From: Ceratothoa steindachneri
Taxonomy: Eukaryota > Arthropoda > Malacostraca > Isopoda > Cymothoidae
Length of the DNA stretch: 64,000 nucleotides
Reading direction: 5' to 3'
NCBI GenBank assembly: GCA_963969495.1
Contig: OZ018329.1
Location: 68,870,160 to 68,934,159 of the forward strand
This document shows, piece after piece, positions 1-11,414 of this stretch; the first letter of the stretch is position 1, and every line of letters starts with the position of its first letter. The position numbers were made by a program, and so were the translations under genes. The notes under the pieces were generated by a model. It was not told where the DNA came from and did no database searches. It was given only the letters and a program-made list of their open reading frames with translations.

Positions 1-2640
1 ACGGGATGGGTGCTGGGCAGGAGGATGCGCTATTTACACCCTGCATGATGTCTCCCTTTTTCTCTTTGCTTTAGACATATCATTTCAGGCAGTGGCTATG
101 CAGCTGCACCTGGATAGGACGTATACTGTTATTTCGTCATACATTCTACCGGCAGCCGACTTAGCTGCTGAGGACTTCCGCTGCATCCTGGCACGGTTGC
201 TGATGCTTTTTATCTTGCTCTGGCATCTGAACGGTAGATACCCTCTTTGTGGAGATTACTCGATCAATCCCAGGGATCAGGTCCTTGACGAGCTGGTGTC
301 TTAAATGTGAATGAGTTTACGTATCACTGCGCAAGAACCGCTTCATTTTCCTGTCTCGATCTATCTTTGTGCTCTCTGGATGCACAACCTGATTTGTGGG
401 GGGGGGGGGGTAGTTGATGACCTCCATGGTAGTGATCACTTTCCCATTCAAATCTCATTTTGTGGGCCGCTGCTGCCCGAGAGTCCACCCCGGTTTTGCT
501 TGGCGCGGGCACAGTGGTCTGCATTTCAGGAAATGACTAAATTCTCTATCTCAGTCGAGGAGTTTAGATTGGTTTATGAGTCCATTGAGTTCTTCTCCGG
601 CAACCTCATCGGCGTGGGCCTAGCTACAATTCCTATAACGTCTGGCCGTTTCGCATTCCGACCACTTCCGTGGTGGTCAGCGGAGTGTGATACGGCACTC
701 AAACAGAAGCGTTATGCCTACATGCGCTATAAGCGTCGCCCGAACGATTTCACGATCGGTGAATTTCGTCTGGCTAGTTTCCGGTATATTTCGAAGCACG
801 CCCGCCGCTCTTCTTGGTGGGCATATGTCTCTTCACTTAACGGGAAGACCCCCTCTAGCAGAGGTGTGGTAGCGAGTCAAATGTATTCGGGGCAAGTTCT
901 CTCCCCCTCCCATTCTCCAGGAGAAAGGGACCGCAGTCTTGGACCCCCGTCTGTGGCGGAATCCCTCGCGACCGCTTTCGCCGCATTTTCTAGCCGGGAT
1001 ACTGCTCCGCCACCGTTGAATGCGTGTCGTGATATCGCGGAAGGCCGTCGATTGGACTTTACCCCCCGAGGAGGACAATCCTTCAAAAACCGGTTTACAC
1101 TTGAGTGAGTTGCATTCCGCTCTCGCTTCGTACTCGGATACCGCCCCTGGTCCAGACGATGTCCCACACGCCATACTTCGACACCTGGGTCAGCGAGGCA
1201 TGGCCTTTCTGATAGATTTGTTCAACAGGATCTGGGTAGAGGGTATCCTCCCAAATTTCTGACGTATCGCTACTCTGCTCATTTTTCGCAAACCGGGGAG
1301 AGATCACTCTAACCCGAACGGTTTCCGCAAATATCTCTAACTTCCTGCTTGTGCAAGTTGATGGATAAATTGGTAAATGTTAGATTAGCCTTTTTTTATG
1401 GAGAGTTGAGGCCATCTGTCTTCTGCAAGTTTCACTCCACATCGGATGCTCTGCTCTGACTGGAAAATGCCGTCTACGAGGCCTTCATTCGTGCACAGCA
1501 CTACGCCACTGTGTTTTTCGATCTGGAGAAGGCCTATGATACCGCATGGCAATACGGTACCATGGAGAATCCACACGTTGGAGGTGAAGGGACGCCTCCC
1601 AATCTTTATATCTGAATTTTTGCGAGATCGTCGATTCCGCGTACGGGTGGGCAGAGCCCTCTCCGGCCCAATGGAGCAGGAAGAGGGTGTCCCGCATGGA
1701 AACGTCCTCAATGTAACACTGCTCTGAGCATCAACGGTATCACCTATGTTCTGCTGGTAGATGTTCTTTCTCCGCTCTACCTCGACGCCCTTTTGGCACG
1801 ACCCTGATGCCAATTCTGGAGTGTCGACTCCAACAGGCATTGAACCGCCTTTCTCTCTGTGCTGAAGCGCACAGGCTTCTGTTTTCCTTGGCCAAGACTA
1901 AGGTGGTGCACTTCTGCCACCATCCATGGCTCCACCCTAACCCAGACTTGTTTCTAAATGCGGTTCACCTGGAAATGTTGGACTTGCACCGTTTCCTTGG
2001 TCTCTATTTGACCGACGCCTCACCTGGTAAGCTCATATTCGCATCCATAGGGTCTCTCGTACCCACGTCATGAATATTCTTTGCTCTGTAGCATTCACCC
2101 CTGGGGCTCTGATATGGCTACTGCCTTACTTTTTTATCGATCTTTTGTTTGTTCGAAGCTGGACTATTGATGCGAGTTTAATGCATCCGCAGCCAATCGT
2201 GTATTTCAGAACGTGGACGCTATCCACCATACGGGCCTTCGACTCGTGACCGGTGCCTTCCGCATATCCTCCATTGATAGCCTACTTATTGATGCTGCGG
2301 AGATGTCACTCACTCTGCGCCGTGCACTTCATTATTAGCCGGGCGAATGTGGAGATTATCTTCTACTGCGTTCCTGAACATGTAAAGAATTGCGGGGAAT
2401 GATGGTGCCAAAGAGTCTGCAAGGACTGGGCGTCCAGACCAACTTTTTGCTCTTCTTCACCGATTACATCGCAGGAGTATGGGCTGCCCTCGGGCGGCTT
2501 GGCAAAGAAGATGGGAGACGTCCGAGGGGAACTTAAAGTTAGGTGCCATTGCCCCGCGTCTGTTCCCATGGATCTCCTCCCCAATGCCGCGCTTGGGCTG
2601 TCCCAGACCTCATCCATTCAGGCTGGTTAATCCTCATCAA
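1..2640 (+). mobile_element. LINE-B copy (I superfamily), endonuclease, RT and RNase H tail, degenerate
   Basis: Pieces in three frames correspond in order to an APE-type endonuclease (about 92-620, with a degenerate G-D-x-N region near 230-260 and an S-D-H-F motif near 435-450), a linker rich in W-W and R-Y residues (660-850), the RT start with the P-G-P-D-D motif (1140-1165), an F-F-D-L-E-K-A-Y-D motif near 1515-1545, and a late RT part (1800-2070). A fragment of the RNase H tail lies at 2350-2620. Frameshifts and stops make it dead. Its sequence parallels the copies near 15.9-16.7 kb, 37.0-38.8 kb and the minus copy at 41.6-46.1 kb. The left end continues off the window. It lacks the family's 3' hairpin. 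Confidence 0.75.
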
Positions 2641-3780
2641 TGTGTTGAAGTGAGTGTATGGAATATGAAAGGTAAATCTTATGCGGTAAAGAGCAGAGTA
2701 GTAGTCAGTTTTTTACACAGCAAAATTGTAGATGCATGCTCTATGCCAGCCAGTGGAAAAGAAATGAAGACCCGGATGGAGTGGAATCGGATGTAGATTG
2801 GGTGGTAGGAGTGTGATAGAATTGCCTGAGGCAGCTGCGCCTCGCTTCTATCACATATTGGTACTCATGCTTCCCACGTGTATCCTGCGAGAAGAGAGTA
2901 GCATGGCGTTCTTATTGCCCGAACATTTCCTGAGTCTAATCTTCCCCCGCTCCAAGTTTAATCAAGGAGGTTCAATCCCCCGTTTGCCTGCAGGCGTCGA
3001 TCTGGCCAGATTGAGTTAGGCTTATGGGAAGATAAGTGTGTTCGAATCGCTAGCGGGACATTCCATGGAAGTCCCCTATTGCCCCATACCCCGAGGGGCT
3101 GGCTCAGGCTATTTATGCGATAGAATTTCGCATTTGAATCAGATCCCGATTATCTTCGTCAGGAATCACGCCAATCCGGTCTCCCTTGTGCACTTAGGAA
3201 CTCTCTACCTCGAGAACCCCCTTATTGTCCAGAAGAGGACAATATCCTTGAGTGCCAAGGTTCGTGCCCCTCGAGACGCCAAGTCAACAGGGCCCCCTTG
3301 TTCAATTGTTCAGAAGAGAACAACTTTAGAACAGTCATTGTTCTTCGAGCCCGTTCGACAAGAAACGGTTCTCGCTTCCCTGATATCACGTCAGTGGTAA
3401 TTTAATTCCCCCCTTTTAACGTTTTTCAAGAGAACGCTTGGTTACCCCAATAGCCTCGATTGTTCATCCAGAACATCTCCGGTATCTTGTCTCAAGGATC
3501 GCTTGTACTTCCGAGTCCCACTTCGCTCCCACTCCTCGAAGTCTGTCCTTCCTCCCTCGTTAAGGACAAACCCCCTAAAAACCCCTCCTGGGAAGGAAAT
3601 TGCCAGTCGGACCGAAGCTACGAATTGCATTTAATTATTTAACTTTGTTGCCAACCTAACTCCGTGCTTTAACCCGGATTTAGTCGACCCTTTACCTTGT
3701 TTGTTTTGTCATTTTAAATCCCTCCAAATCTTAATCCACCGCCTAGTCAAATTTATCCTCTGACCTTTTCATTTCATGTG
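2641..3780. other. Non-coding stretch with two near-identical small hairpins
   Basis: No gene was recognised. The stretch is moderately GC-rich and carries two small perfect hairpins with the same AGAAGA loop at 3224-3243 and 3306-3323, within partly repeated text. It could be the LTR or UTR of an unrecognised element, but no termini were found. Confidence 0.3.
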
Positions 3781-4405
3781 CATCTCCCATGAAATAATTA
3801 ATACACATTGGTTGGCCAAAGGAGAAGTCAAGAATTTAAGAGTATGAATGATCTATGCTGTGGAATAGATTTGATGTGAACATTCAAGAACAAAGAATGG
3901 CAAGGTACTTGTGAACACCGAGGCTAAAAGTAAATGGTAAGAATACTGTGATCAAATGTATAATGTTTTTATGAAAGTTAATGTAAATGTATTTGTGGGT
4001 TGTAAATTGTGTGCTGTGTCGGGGTATGGAAGAGATAAGCTTAAAGGTTGCTCCTGCCCTGAGAGATCTGAATAATGAAAAGGCAGGTGGAGTAGACTAT
4101 ATAGTTGCCTAGATGTTAAAAAGAAGCAGTGATTGTGTTATGAAATGGTTCTGGTGGTTGTGTTTGAAGACATTTGAAAGTGGAAGAGTACCTGAGGACT
4201 GACAAAATGCTATAATAGTGCCGTTGTATTAGGGTAAATGGAAGAAAGATGATTGCAAGAGCTACAGGGAAATAAGTCTGTTTACATTTTATCTATGACA
4301 TTCACCAGACTTATTTGGTGTATAAGAAGGATAACAGAGATTGATAAGAAATTAACAAGGGACGTTTAGAGCGTGTTATGTGTGGAATTAAATAACGTTT
4401 AGTAA
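3781..4405 (+). mobile_element. RTE-like LINE remnant, upstream part of RT
   Basis: With stops and shifts, the plus strand translates to an RTE-type RT N-terminal pattern. It reads a K-A-x-G-V-D motif (around 4080-4100), then E-S-G-R-V-P-E-D (around 4175-4200), I-V-P-L-Y, and a C-K-S-Y-R motif (around 4255-4275). The match stops where the minus-strand CR1 element begins at 4406. The downstream half of the same kind of RT resumes at about 7321, so the CR1 copy probably inserted into this element. Confidence 0.6.
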
Positions 4406-4417
4406 CAAGGAAAGGAA

Positions 4418-4456
4418 GTACCCTAGGAGACCTTAAGGTCCATTCAAAGAGGGTAC
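4418..4456 (-). other. 3'-terminal hairpin of CR1-like element
   Basis: On the minus strand, outer arms GTACCCT and AGGGTAC enclose an inner GGACC...GGTCT stem. The same double-stem shape occurs at 26854, 40823 and 50490 and in diverged form at 53425 and 58755. Confidence 0.7.
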
Positions 4457-4654
4457 CTTTGGACTAGCAATCGAGCAGGCACATGACTGCTCAATTGTTT
4501 TGCGTCCCTAAACGGACACTTTTCAAGACTTTGTCTAGTCTTGTCTTGAACTGGTCAACAGATTCACTGTTGACAACTTCCACTGGAAGTGCGTTCCACT
4601 TACCGCAGATACTGTAAGTGAAAAAATTTCCACACAGATTGCGGTCGTAACGCT

Positions 4655-7308
4655 TCAGTTCAAGTTTGAAGCCGTGATTGCGCGTTCTCTTCTCAACGAG
4701 TGTGAAAATATCCCGGTAGTCAACATTGTCGAACCCTCGAAGTATTTGAAAACTTTGATGAGCTGACCACGCAGTCTACGGGTTTCCAGCGAGAACAGAT
4801 TTAATTCCCTTAGTTTATCCTCATAACTTTTATGTCGGATAGAGGGAATCAGTTTGGTTGCCCTGGCTTGTACGCGTTCCAACCTTGCGATGTCCTTTCG
4901 AAACGAAGGACTCCAAAATTGTACGGCATACTCCAGGTGCGGCCGAACGAGGGAGTTGTACAGACAAAGTACTATCTCCTTGTTACGGTATCCAAACTGG
5001 CGCTTTATGTAGCCTAACATCCTTTGGGCTTTCTTCTCTGCCTCTATGCACTGTTCCGAGAACTTGAGGTCGCTAGTGATAGTTACACCCAAGTCCTTCT
5101 CAGTGTCACTCGATTCAAGAGCAGTTCCCTTAAGGATATACTGAGATTGGGGGTTTCTGAGGCCGATATGCATCACTTTGCATTTGTTCACGTTAAAAGG
5201 CATTTGCCACGTGTCCGACCACTCCCCAATCTTCCCAACATCTACCTGCAGGCAGGCAGTATTTCCATCCTTTGCAACGTTCATACCAAGCTTGGTATCG
5301 TCGGCAAATTTAGAAATCTTGGAAACCATGTCACCGTCCATGTCGTTGACGTAGATGATGAATAGTAGTGGTCCCAGGACAGAACCTTGAGGCACCCCGC
5401 TAGTAACGGGCACCTACTCATAAGTCTGTCCATTCACCACCACCCGTTGCCGTCTGCCACTTAGCCAGTTCTCGATCCAGCCGGCTACTTTTCCGTCTAT
5501 GCCCAGCGCTCGCACTTTCCGGAGAAGGAGGCGGTGTGGTACCTTATCAAAGGCTTTCTGAAAGTCTAAGTTGACCACATCCTCCGCCTTGTCCCGATCG
5601 TGCTCACTGAACACGAAGTGTAAGAATTCCACAAGATTCGTCAGTCATGACCGTTGCCTTCAGAAGCCGTGCTGGGAACTCCTCGGTAGCAGGTTTGACT
5701 CTAAATACGACGTCATTTTGTCCACCATGATGCTTTCCATGAGTTTACCGACTATCAAAGTCAGACTGATAGGTCGGTAGTTTGACGGTTGGCTTCGGTC
5801 TCCTTTCTTGAAGATAGGAGTCACCTCCGCTTCACGCCAGTCTCTAGGAACGCATTCGGTCCGGATTGACATGTTGAAGATTGCGCTCAGGTGTTGTGAC
5901 ACTTGATCGCGCACTTCTTTTAACACTTTAGTTAGAAACCCATCCGGGCCAGGTGACTTATTCGTCATTAGGTCACTGATCTTCTTTTTTATTTCTCCTT
6001 CGGTGAAGTCCATATCCTCCAGCTTCTTTCCCGAGTAGGAATCCATTGGCTGGAGGATGGGACCACACTCTTCAGCAAACACTGAAGAGAAGTAGTCGTT
6101 GAGGAGGTTAGCATTTTCTGCATCTAAGTGCTTTAATGCCCCCTCCTCATTTCTCAAAGGGCCAATCGTTCGACTGATTGGTTTACGGCTGTTCACATAT
6201 CCAAAAAACTCCTTTGGATTCTCTTTACAGAGTCTCGCCACTTGGAGTTCCTCAGACCGCTTAGCCGCCCTTATGCTGGACTTCACTCTCCTGGCTAGCC
6301 TCCGGTATTCGTCAAAGTCACCCGAGATCTTCGATTGCCGGTACACAGTTCTCTTCTTCCTAAGCAGTTGGCCGATTTCTCGATTAAACCACTTTGATTG
6401 AACAGACGACCGACGGGGACATTTCAGAGGGATGAAACGCGATTGAAGCCTCATGAATGTGGTTTTGAAACTTCCACGAGTCTTCAACAACATCGCACAC
6501 TTCTAGCCTCGCGTCAGTCAGTCCAGCACGAAGACCTGCAAAGTCTGCTCTTTTCAAATCGAGTTTCCTTGATTTACTAGTTGCAGGCCCTGCCTTCGGG
6601 ACTTTGACTACAAATCTAATTAGTCGGTGGTCACTGCCACCGAGCTCTTCGCCAACAGAGAGGTTCTCAACGATGTCATCCTCAGAGGTGAAAACCAAGT
6701 CGAGGATATTGTCTCGTCTCGTTGGCTCTCTCACCCATTGAGTCAGGAACTCGTTGTTCGCGAACTCCAAGAGTAGTGCGTTCTGGCCACAGGGTTCTCT
6801 GGCTCCCCAGTCAACTTGTGTGTTGAAATCCCCCATGACGATACACACTCTGTCTTCGACAAGTTCTCCTAGTAGCTGGTACAGATCTGTCCTTTTCAAC
6901 GAGTTGGGCAGGAGGTCAATAAAGCACCAGGGTCCTGTATTTGGCAGGACCTATCTCTAGGTCAACACCTAGTAATTCATGGTCGGATACGATGTTGTAA
7001 TCCGTCGAGTTTAGATTATCCTTGACAAACAACATCACACCGCCACCCTCTCTATCTGGCCTATCTTTCAGGAAGAGCTGGTAACCGGGAATCGTGAGTT
7101 CACCTTCAAAATCACGGCTTGAGGTTTTTATCCACGACTCCGTTATGGCAACCATCTCAGGTTCTTCTGTTGCTACGAGGCCACGGAGCTCAAGAAACTT
7201 ATTCCTGATTGACCTCGCATTGAACAGAAGAACTTTGAGAGAGTCTCCTAGTGTAGGACTCCCTACGCTCTTCTGTTTCCCGGCTTCTCTGTTTTCGTGG
7301 TCACACAC
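4655..7308 (-). pseudogene. CR1-like ORF2 (endonuclease plus reverse transcriptase), broken
   Basis: This encodes the polyprotein that nicks the target and reverse-transcribes the LINE RNA. Endonuclease: N-A-R-S-I-R-N-K and I-T-E-S-W motifs (7130-7240), G-D-F-N (about 6830) and S-D-H (about 6630). RT: S-P-G-P-D-G (about 5950), N-Y-R-P-I-S-L-T (about 5775), D-F-Q-K-A-F-D (about 5560), [13 protein letters not shown] (about 5385) and the catalytic F-A-D-D (about 5305). Breaks include frame changes near 6900, 6450 and 5640, a nonsense TAG replacing a Trp codon at 5414-5416, and a shift near 4740 just before the C-terminal end. The copy is dead but relatively young, since long blocks match its sisters at 25.2 and 49.1 kb. 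Confidence 0.88.
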
Positions 7309-7320
7309 TTTTTGACGACC

Positions 7321-8690
7321 TCCAAGACAAGGTTGCGTGATGTGGTCATGGCTGTTTAATATCTTTAATGGATGGTGTATTCAGAGAAGAATGTTTGAAT
7401 GGTTTCCATCTTGGTGTATCCTTGGTAACCTGGTTTCGGTGGCTGAGAATGAGGGATTCGGAAAGGTTGAAAGAACTTTTGACAGGTTGTGTGAGATGGG
7501 GAAGCTGAAAGTGAATGCAACAAAGAGTAATGGTATTTGGGGGTGGGTGGAGGGGGGATAGAGTTCGTAGCCACCTTTGAATAAGAGAGAAGTATTAAGT
7601 ATTTACATAGGATGGATGCATTGTAAATGATAGTGGTACAGAGGAAGATAAGTGCAACCACATTGTTTTAAATGGTAGGAAAGTCTTCGGGGGGGGGGCG
7701 TTAGTGAAGAATGAGTTAGTTATAGCTCACCTGGAGCAGGGATCGTCTCTGCTCCCTCCGACTGCTCGGGAGATTAAGGGAGAGCTTTGATTCTACAGTT
7801 TGTGTTGTACCAACGTTATCCCAATTAAGTGGGGCCACTCCTGAGGGACCAGGTGAGAACGGACTGAGGATGTTGCATGCTGTGGGTATTTTATACCATC
7901 TCCCCGTGGTACCGTTTCAGGCAACAAGTAGGAAGTGGAAGTTCAATTGCAACTTAACCTCACATGGAATACATCCAAGTGGGGTGGTCCCCACTCCATG
8001 CATCCAGGGGGGGTGTTCTTGTCATATCCACTTAGAAATGACTGACCACTCTCCAATGCTTTTTCTCTTTTCCTGCAGGGTGGTTAGAATTTTTTAAATA
8101 CACAGCCTTGCTGGGCAGTGAAGTGTGAGTGAGTGGAATGTGCCAGGATGTTACTGGTGCTAACTCTGGTGTATAGGAATGAGACTATGGTAATTAAGGA
8201 GAAGGGAAGATCTAGAGTAAGAGCTATTCAAATGGACAACTTGCGAGGGATGAGTGGTGTGTGAAAGTTGGTTATAGTGAAGAAGGACTTTGTAAGAGAT
8301 CTTTATAGTGTGAAGAAGGCTGTCACTCAAGTTGTTACTGAAAGTGTTCAGATGTGGTATGAATGTGTAAGAATAATGTATGGACATACTCATGAAGAAA
8401 CTGGGTGTGAGAAGTGTTGGAAGACTGTTGTAAAAGGTGGGTTGATTATATGAAAGTGGTGGAGGGTCGATCGAGGAGGAAGTGGATCATTTTGTGTAGA
8501 TGGGTGTGTATGGAGGAGATTTGTACGGGTATGTGGTGGAGGCTCTCCCCATGGCTGAAACTTTCCTGGATGAGATGATACAGTACATAGGACTGAAGGG
8601 CCTTCACCATAGGCAAAATGGTTAGTGGCCATGTACTTAATAGGGCATAAATTGGGGATGGGAAGAGTTTTATTTATTATCAATTGCGCC
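7321..8690 (+). mobile_element. RTE-like LINE remnant, downstream RT part
   Basis: It resumes the RTE pattern after the CR1 insertion. There is a Q-G-C-V-M plus S-W-L-F-N-I-F match (7330-7365), then A-E-N-E-G-F and a L-C-E-M-G-K-L-K-V-N segment (7440-7520). Further on is a Y-R-N-E-T to R-V-R-A-I-Q-M-D-N-L-R-G segment (8165-8260) and W-Y-E-C-V-R-I-M-Y-G-H (8350-8390). Roughly 95 residues of the central RT, including the catalytic region, are missing relative to the family. Numerous stops show it is dead. Confidence 0.6.
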
Positions 8691-8935
8691 ACCACTACTT
8701 GTAGGAAATTTGGTGTAAGTATGAGTAATTAGAGTAGGCACATTGTGGCAATTTTTCTTGCCCTTGAGCTTTGCCACTACCTTCTCTTCATGTTGAGAAT
8801 ACACTGTTTTCGATTTTCTAACCTTAGAAAAAGCTTTCCTTAACTCTGTTCTTCAGGCCTCACTACATCTCTAACCCCCGTGCACGTATTGTGCTTTTCC
8901 GTTCAAACTTATATTGATACATGACATTCCATGTC
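8691..8935. other. Unassigned sequence
   Basis: AT-rich text between the RTE remnant and the 3' tail of the L2-like element. Nothing recognisable was seen. Confidence 0.3.
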
Positions 8936-10465
8936 ATTTATAATAATAATAAGTCTTTTGTAATGCGCTCTTCAAGGCCTGAGGCCTTCCCAGAGCGCAC
9001 ATTGTGCTGAGATGAGAATGGAAATTCAAGAGGGGGGAGAAGGCAATTCTGAAAAGATGCGTTTTCAGGAGACGCTTAAATGTGGAGGGAGAAGACCTGA
9101 TTTCAGCAGGAAGAGCATTCCACAACTTAGGGGCGCAGATTGAGAAGGAGCAGTCCCCCATTGAGCAGAGGGATGAACGAGGAATATTCAAAAGAGGTGC
9201 ATGTGATGACCGATGGGCCCGAGGGACATGGCGTGGCGAGAGGTAAGACGGGGCCTTAAATGTGAAGAGAAGTATCTTGAAGTGAGTACGGAATCTGACA
9301 GAGAGCCAGTGCAGTTCATGCAGCAAGGGTTTTGAGGAAAAGAAGCGAGGGCGACGGAGGAGAAGCCGGGCGGCATAGTTCTGTACAAGTTGAAGGGGCG
9401 GAGAGAGGAGGATGGCAGATTCACAAGCAGAGAGTTACAGTAGTCAAGGCGTGAGGTGATGAAGGCATGAACAGCAGTCTCAAGACTTTGGCGATCAAAG
9501 TGAGAGCGAATGCGAGAGAAGTTATGAAGGAAACATAGAGAGGATTTGCTGACATTGCAGATATGAGGCATAAAGGAGAGATGCTCATCAAAAACAACAC
9601 CCAGATTCCTAACGCAGTCAGAGAAAATGATAGTATTACCGCCCAGAGTAAGCGAGGGAAAGAGAGATTTAGATTTTTTGACAAGAGCAGGGGTGCCGAC
9701 GAGGAGGACCTCAGTTTTGGAGTGATTAAGCCTGAGGAAGTTGGTAGAGAGCCAGTCAGAAATGGAGGAGTAGGCAGCCAGGAGGTCAGTGATAGAGTAG
9801 GCAAGAGACGTGGGGGATGAGGAAACGAAAATTTGAGTGTCATCAGCATAGAGGTGAAAGGATAGACCGAGATTACGGAGAAGGGAACTAAGAGGGAGAA
9901 GGTCGATACGAAATAGTAGAGGACCAAGGACAGAGCCTTGTGGCACTCCAAAGCGAATGGGGGTAGAGTCGGATGAAACGTCGTCAATCACAACGGATTG
10001 GGTACGAGACGAGAGGTAAGAGCGGAACCAGTCAAGCACGGTGCCTGATATGCCGAGGAAAGAGTGGAGACGATCAAGTAGGACGGTATGGTCAATAGTA
10101 TCGAAGACCGAGGAGAGGTCGAGTAGAACGAGGATGGAGGCACAACCCCTGTCCGCGGCTCTTCGTAAGAGATCGGACACATTGAGAAGGGCAGTTTCTG
10201 TGGAGTGACCTGACTTGAAACCAGATTGATAGGTTTCATCAATGTTACAGGCCACCATGGTACTGTTGATGCGTGAAGCAACCACTCTCTCCAGAACCTT
10301 AGAGAGGAAAGGAAGTTGCGAAATTGGGCGATAATTGGAAGGTCAGTGGGGTTCAGTTGAGGCTTTTTAAGAATCGGACGGATGTGGGCACGTTTGAAGG
10401 AAGAGGGAACAAGGCCAGTTGCAAGTGAAGTGTTGAACAGGTGAAGAAGTATGTATTTGAGTTTT
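8936..10465 (-). mobile_element. LINE-D, L2/Crack-like retrotransposon, 5'-truncated
   Basis: The minus-strand element starts inside the RT near 10465 and ends with a TTATTATTA-type tail at about 8938-8955. It carries RT, the C-terminal H-W-L-S-V-R-F region and a short 3' UTR with a perfect hairpin. The truncated 5' end lies only about 25 bp upstream of exon 10491-10595 of the host peptidase gene, so the insertion stopped just short of the splice acceptor. Confidence 0.8.
8964..8999 (-). other. 3'-terminal hairpin of the L2-like element
   Basis: A perfect 8-bp stem (TGCGCTCT with AGAGCGCA) encloses a perfect 6-bp inner stem (AAGGCC with GGCCTT) and a 3-base loop. It lies directly next to the TTA-repeat tail, as expected for the RNA element bound by the LINE's own RT. 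Confidence 0.75.
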
Positions 10466-10490
10466 AATAATTTCTCTTCTTGATTCACAG

Positions 10491-10595
10491 TGCGAAAAAT
10501 TTGGATTTGAGAATTCTGGCAAGTTGGAATTTTGGGACATCACATACTACATGAATATGGTGGAAGAGACGATATGTGGCGTCGATGAGGAAGAG
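10491..10595 (+). CDS. THOP1: Thimet oligopeptidase-like, internal exon a (35 codons)
   Basis: The exon starts at TGC after a TTCACAG acceptor and ends at GAG before a GTCAGT donor. It encodes a stretch matching the family segment with the conserved W-D-x-x-Y-Y-M-x-x-V-E-E-T pattern just before the catalytic half of the protein. It is the first recognisable exon in the window and begins in phase 0, so at least one upstream exon must exist. A minus-strand L2-like LINE ends roughly 25-40 bp upstream of the acceptor, and a LINE-B 3' fragment begins within about 75 bp downstream of the donor, so this exon is tightly squeezed between elements. Confidence 0.85.
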
Positions 10596-10639
10596 GTCAG
10601 TGATTCCAAGAAGGTGCTTTTGTACTGCCAAAATTCCTC

Positions 10640-10990
10640 TGGATCTATTCCCCATTGCCTCAATTTATTAGTCGCAGGTCATTTTTGTTGCCTCCCAATG
10701 GGACACACTGGCGAGATGGAGCGTTCTCCTGAACCTTAATGTTATGACTTTGGTGCCCCAGACTGTCCTAGTCTTGGGAGCTTTGTGTGTCCTACTTGCC
10801 CCTGGTGCTGACGGTGGGATGACCTATGTTCTCGTTTTGGTGGGATAATTTTGGAGTAGGCCGGCCTCCATACTATTTTACTTTAGCGTGTCTCGCTTAG
10901 GTCTCTTAGAGAGGCAGAACCCTGCTTAGGTACTTGAGCGTGACTCTCTTTTTTCCCTTATTATTATTGAATTTTGTCTTTATTTTTTCT
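10640..10990 (+). mobile_element. LINE-B 3' fragment (RNase H tail and UTR)
   Basis: A degenerate match to the I-type C-terminal zinc-finger-like segment: a G-H-T-x-E-M-E-R-S-P pattern followed by P-Y-C-Y-D at about 10700-10750, then C-P-S-L-G. UTR text resembling that at 38770-38800 (gg/ctggcctcc) follows. It begins roughly 45-75 bp after the donor of the first host exon. Confidence 0.5.
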
Positions 10991-11414
10991 CGTTTTTTTT
11001 TTAAATAGTCTAAGATGAGTGGCGGTCATTTGAATAGATCTTGAATTAAAAAATTAGTTCCAGGAAACTTATCTTAATTTTTTTTTAGACCCTCCCACTA
11101 ACTTCCCAAGTCTTACTCATTAACCTTTCTTTATTCTCTTATAACTCTTCCCTTGGGCTTTTGCCCTTTCATCTATCATCCGCCTCTGTTTTCTTCCTAT
11201 TTAGATCTGATAATCTCCTTTCGTTCTGCATATATTATTCTCTGTCCTTTTCCGCTGATTTATGACTGACCTCTTTTGCAATGTGGTTCCCCCCATGTAG
11301 ACTTACACCTGGTCCTTGCAGGAGTGGCTCGCTCTCCCAGTCCTAGTGCTCTGGGCAGTCTCAAGCTAGCTGACACTACCCGGGCTCTATTGCTTCTATC
11401 CCCTCCCCCTCCCT
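10991..11414. other. Intron sequence without recognisable feature
   Basis: Pyrimidine-rich and AT-rich text inside the first host intron. No coding or structured signal was recognised. Confidence 0.3.

Larger units (their letters stand above)
4406..7320 (-). mobile_element. LINE-A (CR1-like) copy, 5'-truncated, nested in an RTE-like element
   Basis: Read on the minus strand it runs from about 7320 (before the endonuclease) to a 3' end at about 4406. The 3' UTR includes a terminal hairpin at 4418-4456 and the conserved C-C-T-T-G-T-T end. The coding part is described separately. The same RT family recurs on the plus strand at 25186, 39822 and 49093. Confidence 0.85.
8934..10465 (-). pseudogene. 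L2/Crack-like reverse transcriptase, 5'-truncated and frameshifted
   Basis: Typical L2/Crack features are visible: T-G-L-V-P-S-S-F-K at about 10400-10430, T-E-T-A-L-L-N-V (10180-10200), V-L-L-D-L-S-S-V-F-D-T-I-D-H (10090-10135), [13 protein letters not shown] (9910-9950) and catalytic Y-A-D-D-T (9840-9855). The C-terminal R-L-D-Y-C-N-S-L-L and L-H-W-L-S-V-R-F segments follow (9440-9300), ending in a P-K-L-W-N-A-L-P motif (9090-9130). Frame changes near 10345, 10285 and 9370 break it. The active-site aspartates are kept, so decay is mostly by small indels. Confidence 0.85.

Noticed and set aside
9421..9987. 188-codon minus-strand frame overlapping the L2-like RT
   Set aside because: It is the shifted shadow of the RT frame, whose motifs are clear.
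1..10490. N-terminal exons of the peptidase gene
   Set aside because: I scanned for the segments expected before exon 10491 and found none that I could support.
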